From positions 37,927 through 56,647 of the forward strand of contig CAJTON010000017.1 of assembly GCA_910577605.1 (NCBI GenBank): DNA of 18,721 nt. The letters run 5' to 3'. The notes below the pieces were generated by a model. It saw nothing but the letters and a program-made list of their open reading frames with translations. It did no database searches and had not been told where the DNA came from. Both the position numbers and the translations under genes were made by a program. Source of the stretch: an uncultured Butyrivibrio sp. (GTDB taxonomy: Bacteria; Bacillota; Clostridia; Lachnospirales; Lachnospiraceae). This document shows positions 14,251 to 18,721 of this stretch, one piece after another. Position 1 is the first letter of the stretch. Every line of letters starts with the position of its first letter.

Positions 14251-14294
14251 GTCGAATAATCTCCTTTTATAAATTATTTTTGTAACGTTATAGT

Positions 14295-14323
14295 TTGCTT
14301 AAATCGAATAATTGTGGTATCAT
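14295..14323 (+). promoter_or_regulatory. Extended -10 promoter of the kinase-like gene
   Basis: TTGCTT (14295-14300), a 17-bp spacer and TATCAT (14318-14323), with TGG directly before the -10 box, fit an extended -10 promoter. A short leader follows, with GAGGGG at 14333-14338 before ATG 14347. Confidence 0.55.
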
Positions 14324-14346
14324 GAACATATAGAGGGGATAACAAT

Positions 14347-15072
14347 ATGTACACGAAAGACGATTTAAGATATCTGGATTCTCTTAAACTAAGCAATCCG
14401 GATATATACGAGCATATAATCGCAATTTATTCAAAATTGCAGGCCGACGTGCGTAAGGGCTGTCACGATCTGCGCAATATTATCTCGCTTATCAGCGGCA
14501 ATTACCAGCTTATCGGACTTGACGCTCCGGATATAGCCTGCAACGAACGATGGCTTCAGATGGGCGGAGACATAGATTTTCTTATTTCCGCGCTCAACTC
14601 AATAAACGAATACCGCTATGCCGGCACTCTTAAATTACAAAAAATCAACACATACGAATACATCTGGAGACTTCACGAAGAACTGTCCTCGGACGAAGAC
14701 ATATGCCCGGACATTTCCCTGTCTATTCCGCCTACCGTTCCCTGCATAAATATTGATACCGATAAAATCTCTTATGTTATCAAATCCCTAATCACCAACA
14801 TAACCGACGCTCAGTCAGACGCTTCAATAACTCTGAGCATCGACTACGGAACTGACAATTTATACATCCGCATAGCGGACGAGCTTGACGACTTTGACCT
14901 CAAAACAAGCGAAGCGTTATTTGAACTGTTCAATACCAGCAAGCAAGATCATATCGGAATGTCCTTAGCCACCTCGTACCGGATCCTTCTCGCGCACCAC
15001 GGAGAACTTTCTTACGGCAAAAACACACCTTGCGGAAGCATTTTCACTCTGACGCTTCCAACCGTTCCCTAG
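14347..15072 (+). CDS. Soluble, degenerate histidine-kinase-like ATPase
   Basis: A 241-aa protein without membrane segment, PAS or receiver domain. The first part is helical with KGCHDLRNIISLISGNYQ, in which His40 sits like the phospho-acceptor of a HisKA dimerisation helix. The second part resembles a HATPase_c domain: SLITNITDAQ (N-box-like, Asn151), IADELDDFD where the glycine-rich D box should be, HIGMSLATSYRIL (G2-like, Gly204) and a C-terminal GSIFTLTLP strand. The G1 glycines are missing and N-box support is thin, so it may bind ATP poorly and act as a phosphotransfer or sensor scaffold. No response regulator is adjacent. It is alone on the + strand here, with its own promoter, and its stop overlaps the stop of the convergent flavoprotein gene. 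Confidence 0.7.
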   Translation: MYTKDDLRYLDSLKLSNPDIYEHIIAIYSKLQADVRKGCHDLRNIISLISGNYQLIGLDAPDIACNERWLQMGGDIDFLISALNSINEYRYAGTLKLQKINTYEYIWRLHEELSSDEDICPDISLSIPPTVPCINIDTDKISYVIKSLITNITDAQSDASITLSIDYGTDNLYIRIADELDDFDLKTSEALFELFNTSKQDHIGMSLATSYRILLAHHGELSYGKNTPCGSIFTLTLPTVP

Positions 15073-16058
15073 ATAAAAACAAAATTTTCATCCAGCATCC
15101 TGAGCGTCTTAAAGTTGCCCTTAGCTGTCATTTCTCCCGACATGAACGCTCTCTGAAACGTCATTCTTCCCTGCATTATCTCGTCAAGCACGCTTGTCGC
15201 AAGCTTGCCGATTACATCCGCATGTTCGATCTGACCGAAATAACAGTTTAAAGACTTATTCTTTATTTCAATAATAAGCGAATCGTCTTTATTGTCGATT
15301 TTCAGAAGGTATGTGGCGGTAAAATTGTTCTGAGGAACATAATGTTCCTTAAGCATATTTATATAATGCGCGTCCCCGCCTTTTTCCTCGTCCTCAAGCA
15401 TACTCTTGAACATTCCCGCAAGCTCTTCTATATCTTCCTTCTGCTTCTTGACATATCTGTCGTCCGAAGCATATTTTGAAAGCTGTTCTGTCTCCTGTGG
15501 CGTAAGGTTGATGGTATCGCTCACAATACTCTGTTTTATCGCCTTATTGCTTGTAGGCAGCGTAACGAATTTCTGGGACACCGCGCGGTAGACCTCTTCA
15601 GCCTTTTTCTCCACAAGCTCCATATATCCGCCGTTCAGCTCAAAATCAGAAATTTCCTCCACATATGCGCAAAGACCGTTGCATGCCTTTCCTCCGAGCA
15701 TTTCCCACGCGTTAGTAAGCTCAAGCATTCCTTCGCGCTCCCCGTAAGCTTTTGACATGACTATCGGAAACATATATGTGTGCGAAATCTTGTTCTTATC
15801 ACCGTACAGCCAGCACGCGTCCAAAAAGGTGTGCATATATCCTCCTATGCCGAGCCACTCCACTGTAGATGCTAAGATAATTGCGTCCGCGTCTTTCAAG
15901 GTCTGAGGCAGTGTCATAATATTATTTTTCTGCTCGTAAAGATTAAAACGCTCGACCTGTACGCGAAGTTCCTCCAGCACTGACGTCATTCTGTTAAGCA
16001 CCGCAGTCGTCGGATCGTCTATAAGTCCTCTTCCGCCATAATAAATATTAATTTTCAT
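15069..16058 (-). CDS. Flavodoxin/FMN-reductase-like domain fused to an SCP2-like lipid-binding domain
   Basis: A 329-aa two-domain protein. Residues 1-170 look like a flavodoxin-fold NAD(P)H-dependent oxidoreductase: KINIYYGGRG at the start for the phosphate loop, DADAIILASTVEWLGIGGYMHTFLD as the central part (split here as DADAIILAS and EWLGIGGYMHTFLD) and an LGGKACNGL region. A polar linker (about 175-230) leads to a C-terminal segment of about 95 residues. That segment has the SCP2 sterol-carrier pattern: LLKIDNKDDSLIIEI, then a helix and GRMTFQRAFMSGEMTAKGN before the final strand. SCP2 domains hold lipids in a hydrophobic cavity, so a redox act on a bound lipid is plausible. Its ATG overlaps the rhomboid stop (ATGA), implying co-translation. 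The flavin and the substrate are inferred. Confidence 0.75.
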   Translation of the reverse strand: MKINIYYGGRGLIDDPTTAVLNRMTSVLEELRVQVERFNLYEQKNNIMTLPQTLKDADAIILASTVEWLGIGGYMHTFLDACWLYGDKNKISHTYMFPIVMSKAYGEREGMLELTNAWEMLGGKACNGLCAYVEEISDFELNGGYMELVEKKAEEVYRAVSQKFVTLPTSNKAIKQSIVSDTINLTPQETEQLSKYASDDRYVKKQKEDIEELAGMFKSMLEDEEKGGDAHYINMLKEHYVPQNNFTATYLLKIDNKDDSLIIEIKNKSLNCYFGQIEHADVIGKLATSVLDEIMQGRMTFQRAFMSGEMTAKGNFKTLRMLDENFVFI

Positions 16059-17026
16059 TCCCTTATACCTTCCTTCCTGTAAAGCAGCACGGCAAGCAGA
16101 AAGCCGCCGATAAGTCCTCCTATGTGCGCCGACTGGCTTACTCCCTCTGACGTAAATCCTATAAATACGCTAAGCGCAACTCCTATAATATAACGCGGCA
16201 GTACCGCCTTTTCGACACGTCCCTTATTGCGAACCAAAACCCATATCATGGCGCCCATAACGCCGAAAATCGCTCCCGACGCGCCTATGCATACCGTATA
16301 CAGTTCTCCCTGCTGATAATAATATAGCTGTGAAACTATTCCGCCCGCAAACCCGCTGCCCAAATATAAAAGCAGATATTTTATCCTGCCGATCGCCGCT
16401 TCAAGATCGTTGCCGATAAAAAACAGCACCAGCATGTTATTAAATATATGGCTTATTCCCGAATGTAAAAACATACTTGTAAAAAGCCTGTAGATCTCTT
16501 TTTTCTCGAAAAGGCTTTGAGCCGTTATTCCGCCGTGTTCATACAAAAATATCCCATTTTCTGTGTCCCCGATTATTTCCATCACGGCAAAAACAATGAT
16601 ATTTACCAAAATCACCGCGTTATTGAACGATAAAATACGGTTTGCGACCGTCCTTTCAGGACGCTCGATCATCGCCCTCAAATTGAGAAATTCTCCCGGC
16701 TGATTCTCATATATTTCAAGCATACAAGACTGCTCATTATATACCCAGAAATTTTTAAGATCCGCCATCCGGCATCTCGCGTCATATGAATCATAAGCAA
16801 AAGCCACAAAAATAATATCTGTTGTACCGTAAATAACGGAAAGATTGCTTTCAAGCGCGCTCACCTGCGCCATATCCGCCGATCTCTGCGGACCGAAATC
16901 CAGCAAACCGACAACATAAGCTTTTTCACGCACTTTTTTAAGGTATATATCAACCCCGAAAATTCCGGTATTAATACGACCGAATCCGCTGTTTGCAAGT
17001 CTTGAGGCTAAAGTTTTTACATTCAT
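16055..17026 (-). CDS. Rhomboid intramembrane serine protease with N-terminal soluble domain
   Basis: A 323-aa protein. Residues 1-130 form a soluble domain of no family known to me; the rest is a six-helix rhomboid. Catalytic landmarks are HSGISHIFNN (His188, His193, Asn197), GASGAIFG with Ser250 and SAHIGG with His301, so the Ser-His dyad is complete. Rhomboids cut single-span proteins within the membrane. The start was moved from 17065 to ATG 17026: the upstream ATG has no ribosome site, while AAGGGG (17034-17039) is seven bases before 17026. It lies 54 bp after the FHA gene and overlaps the flavodoxin-SCP2 gene by 4 bp. Placement beside a TadE-like pseudopilin gene hints at, but does not show, a role at the cell surface. 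Confidence 0.9.
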   Translation of the reverse strand: MNVKTLASRLANSGFGRINTGIFGVDIYLKKVREKAYVVGLLDFGPQRSADMAQVSALESNLSVIYGTTDIIFVAFAYDSYDARCRMADLKNFWVYNEQSCMLEIYENQPGEFLNLRAMIERPERTVANRILSFNNAVILVNIIVFAVMEIIGDTENGIFLYEHGGITAQSLFEKKEIYRLFTSMFLHSGISHIFNNMLVLFFIGNDLEAAIGRIKYLLLYLGSGFAGGIVSQLYYYQQGELYTVCIGASGAIFGVMGAMIWVLVRNKGRVEKAVLPRYIIGVALSVFIGFTSEGVSQSAHIGGLIGGFLLAVLLYRKEGIRE

Positions 17027-17033
17027 AAGCATT

Positions 17034-17039
17034 CCCCTT
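17034..17039 (-). promoter_or_regulatory. Ribosome binding site deciding the rhomboid start
   Basis: AAGGGG lies seven bases before ATG 17026. The in-frame ATGs at 17032 (one base away) and 17065 (none upstream) are poorly served. Confidence 0.65.
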
Positions 17040-17080
17040 GACGACCTATAAATGTAGATTACCATTATTTAATTAACAAG

Positions 17081-18313
17081 TCAAATAAATACACACTCTA
17101 CATTACCCAATATTATTTTGCTGCCGGATCTGATGCGGCACAGTTCAAAACACGCAAGTTCTTTGCCGTCAACAACGGTTCCGTTTGTCGAGTTCAAATC
17201 CTTTATATAGTACGCGTTGTCCTCCTTTGATATTCTGGCGTGCATTCTGCTGACTCCCGGCAGCCCGATCGCGCAGTCAGCCTTTTTAGCGTCGCAACCC
17301 ACAATGACCGCCCTTTCTCCTATTTCGTATTTATGCGCGCCGGAAACATCCTCCCACTTTAAATAATGCAGGTTTGCGTCCATACCGTCCAGCACTACCG
17401 TAAGATTGCTCTGATCGTTCATTTTATCCGGCACAATGATCCTCACATCCTTTTTTTCAAATGGCGTTTGCGTCCTGACCGTAGTGACCTTAATAAAGCT
17501 TTCTTTGTGCGAAGCAAACCATCTATATCCCCAAAATGCCGCCGCTCCGATCAAAACGCAGACTCCGGCGCAGCCCGCCTTGCCCGCTCCGAAAGGTCTG
17601 AAAGCCGGCAAAACCGCTCCCGAAAGGAAAATCAGAAAGACGATTCCCAGGACTCCCGCCAAGGCATATACCGCATAAAAAAGCTTTCTGTCCTCCTTCT
17701 CCTCCTCGCTGTATACCGTTTCGGGAACAATTTCTTTAATTTCTGTTTTTTCCTCCACCACCTCGCAAGCCTGACTGCCACGCCTTTCTTCAATTTCAAA
17801 CAGCTTTGCAGGATTGTTTTCGCCATTGTTTATCCGTTTGTATATGCCATAAGCAATAGCGACTGCCTCTCCGTCGCTGTGACATAACTTCCTGATAATG
17901 TACTCAAAAAGACACTTTATATCTTCCTCAAAGTCCGTTTCTTTTCCCGAAAAATAACACAGCCGGAAATTCTCCCTTTCGGCATCCGTAAATATCTTGT
18001 CCGGCTCCATAACGATTCCGTCAATATCCAGCAGATATTCCCGTACGGTCTGTACCGAGCGTTTAAGTGCCGCTGCTAAGTTCCTCATATCACGCGCCTC
18101 TATTTCCTTATCCTCAAATATAGTTTCCATGCCGATTAACGAAGAAATATCGTACCAATAACAGCTTTCATCGTTTACGCGCCGTTCGCTCACTCGCAAA
18201 AAACCGTCCATTTCGTTTCCGCCCGCCATTTTCATCTGCGCTTTATCCGTACCGCAAGCCGCTTTCAGCTTCATATAAGCAGCCCCGCTATCCCTGACAA
18301 ACTCCGCTTTCAT
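17081..18313 (-). CDS. Membrane FHA-domain protein with DUF6382-like N-terminus
   Basis: A 410-aa protein in three parts. Residues 1-170 match, as I recall, the DUF6382-like N-terminal domain seen in Clostridia beside Tad/Flp pilus genes. Two membrane segments lie near 211-232 and 247-262. A C-terminal FHA domain (about 328-410) should bind phosphothreonine peptides. FHA landmarks are SRMHARI (355-361) and DLNSTNGT (372-379). The strand that normally carries Gly-Arg reads VGCDAKK, so Cys340 replaces the Arg that contacts phosphate in many FHA domains. Both ends should face the cytoplasm if the two helices form a hairpin. ATG 18313 follows GGAGG (18325-18329), inside the end of the TadE-like gene, 6 bp away, so the two are coupled. 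Confidence 0.82.
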   Translation of the reverse strand: MKAEFVRDSGAAYMKLKAACGTDKAQMKMAGGNEMDGFLRVSERRVNDESCYWYDISSLIGMETIFEDKEIEARDMRNLAAALKRSVQTVREYLLDIDGIVMEPDKIFTDAERENFRLCYFSGKETDFEEDIKCLFEYIIRKLCHSDGEAVAIAYGIYKRINNGENNPAKLFEIEERRGSQACEVVEEKTEIKEIVPETVYSEEEKEDRKLFYAVYALAGVLGIVFLIFLSGAVLPAFRPFGAGKAGCAGVCVLIGAAAFWGYRWFASHKESFIKVTTVRTQTPFEKKDVRIIVPDKMNDQSNLTVVLDGMDANLHYLKWEDVSGAHKYEIGERAVIVGCDAKKADCAIGLPGVSRMHARISKEDNAYYIKDLNSTNGTVVDGKELACFELCRIRSGSKIILGNVECVFI

Positions 18314-18319
18314 CCCGCT

Positions 18320-18721
18320 CTAATCCTCCCCCGTAATCTGAATTACTCTTCCACCCGCCCTGACGACTGACGCGTTATCGTTTATGTCAAGTACCGAGCT
18401 TATATCCGTCTTTGTAAACCGCGGCTCATATCCTATTTTGCTTGCAAGATAATAGTCCAAGGCTAAATTGCTTATAACCCGTTTTTGTTTGTCCGTAAAT
18501 TCTTTATCCTCTCCAAATACGGGCGAGCAGGCTATTTTTTGCAGACTTATACGCTCAAAGCCTGCGTCGTAATAAAAAGATTCCGCTTCATGGTACCTTA
18601 TTCCGCCCAATATTTTGCTTACGTCGCTTAACAGCTTATCGTGAAGAGTAAAATCAAAAATAATTATCCCCACGATAATTGCCATCATCAGCGGAAAAAT
18701 GAATGCCGCCTCCAAAGTAAA
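18320..18721 (-). CDS. TadE-like pseudopilin (N-terminus outside window)
   Basis: The frame is open to the right edge. Its first visible residues read FTLEAAFIFPLMM, matching the S/T-x-E-AAF-x-FP start of TadE-type pseudopilins whose leader peptidase site lies just upstream. One hydrophobic helix follows (to about residue 25), then a soluble C-terminal part of about 105 residues with no motif I know. A TTG at 18713-18715 would be an internal codon rather than the start. This is probably the last pilin-type gene of a Tad/Flp pilus locus continuing to the right. It precedes the FHA gene by 6 bp. Confidence 0.75.
   Translation of the reverse strand, partial: FTLEAAFIFPLMMAIIVGIIIFDFTLHDKLLSDVSKILGGIRYHEAESFYYDAGFERISLQKIACSPVFGEDKEFTDKQKRVISNLALDYYLASKIGYEPRFTKTDISSVLDINDNASVVRAGGRVIQITGED

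Noticed and set aside
17027..17065. Upstream ATG start for the rhomboid gene
   Set aside because: The 5' flank is AT-rich without a Shine-Dalgarno. AAGGGG sits correctly for ATG 17026.
17066..17080. Possible promoter between the FHA and rhomboid genes (TTGACT just right of this gap)
   Set aside because: No acceptable -10 box lies 16-18 bp downstream; the best candidate matches at only three of six positions.
1..18721. CRISPR array, tRNA, rRNA, insertion sequence or prophage genes
   Set aside because: I saw no spaced direct repeats, cloverleaf, transposase or phage motifs. All space is accounted for by chromosomal-type genes and short gaps.

Overview
The window looks like chromosomal DNA of a low-to-middle GC Firmicute of class Clostridia, most likely a gut Lachnospiraceae- or Oscillospiraceae-type bacterium. 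The reasons are a Gram-positive FakA/FakB/PlsX fatty acid system, a Clostridia-style MurG, a DUF6382-like plus FHA protein next to a TadE-like pseudopilin, strong AGGAGG ribosome sites, and dense, mostly co-directional genes. I see no transposase, phage gene, tRNA, rRNA or CRISPR array. No gene-free stretch exceeds 180 bp.

Layout. Positions 2-1210 (+): the end of murG and a small conserved protein, closed by a bidirectional hairpin terminator. Positions 1234-12318 (-): ten tightly packed genes read leftward, apparently one operon, behind a promoter with consensus TTGACA and TATAAT boxes (12366-12393). In order of transcription they are a membrane-anchored family 2 glycosyltransferase, an HSL-type esterase, an AMP-forming acyl ligase fused to a carrier domain, a protein with two PlsC-type acyltransferase domains, a free acyl carrier protein, a DegV/FakB protein, a membrane-anchored alpha/beta hydrolase with Cys in place of the nucleophile Ser, a second DegV/FakB protein, FakA and a PlsX-family protein. 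Positions 12410-12480: an unexplained nested inverted repeat. Positions 12499-14250 (-): a divergent Lgt-family protein, a small two-helix membrane protein (DUF4190 type) and a HIT-family hydrolase. Positions 14347-15072 (+): a soluble, degenerate histidine-kinase-like ATPase. Positions 15069-18721 (-): a TadE-like pseudopilin (cut by the window edge), an FHA membrane protein, a rhomboid protease and a flavodoxin-SCP2 fusion.

How the genes may work together. The ten-gene block holds two routes that activate a free fatty acid: FakA with FakB makes acyl-phosphate, which PlsX can exchange with acyl-ACP, and the AMP ligase can load a carrier directly. It also holds two carriers, two acyltransferase active sites, two lipid-type hydrolases and a polyprenyl-type glycosyltransferase. 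Together these could make a self-contained lipid salvage, remodelling or acylated-glycolipid pathway. Each family is known; the combination in one operon, the Cys hydrolase between two FakB paralogues, and the loss in both FakBs of the His of the family's C-terminal G-x-H-x-G-P motif are the parts most worth following up. Product and substrates cannot be read from the sequence.
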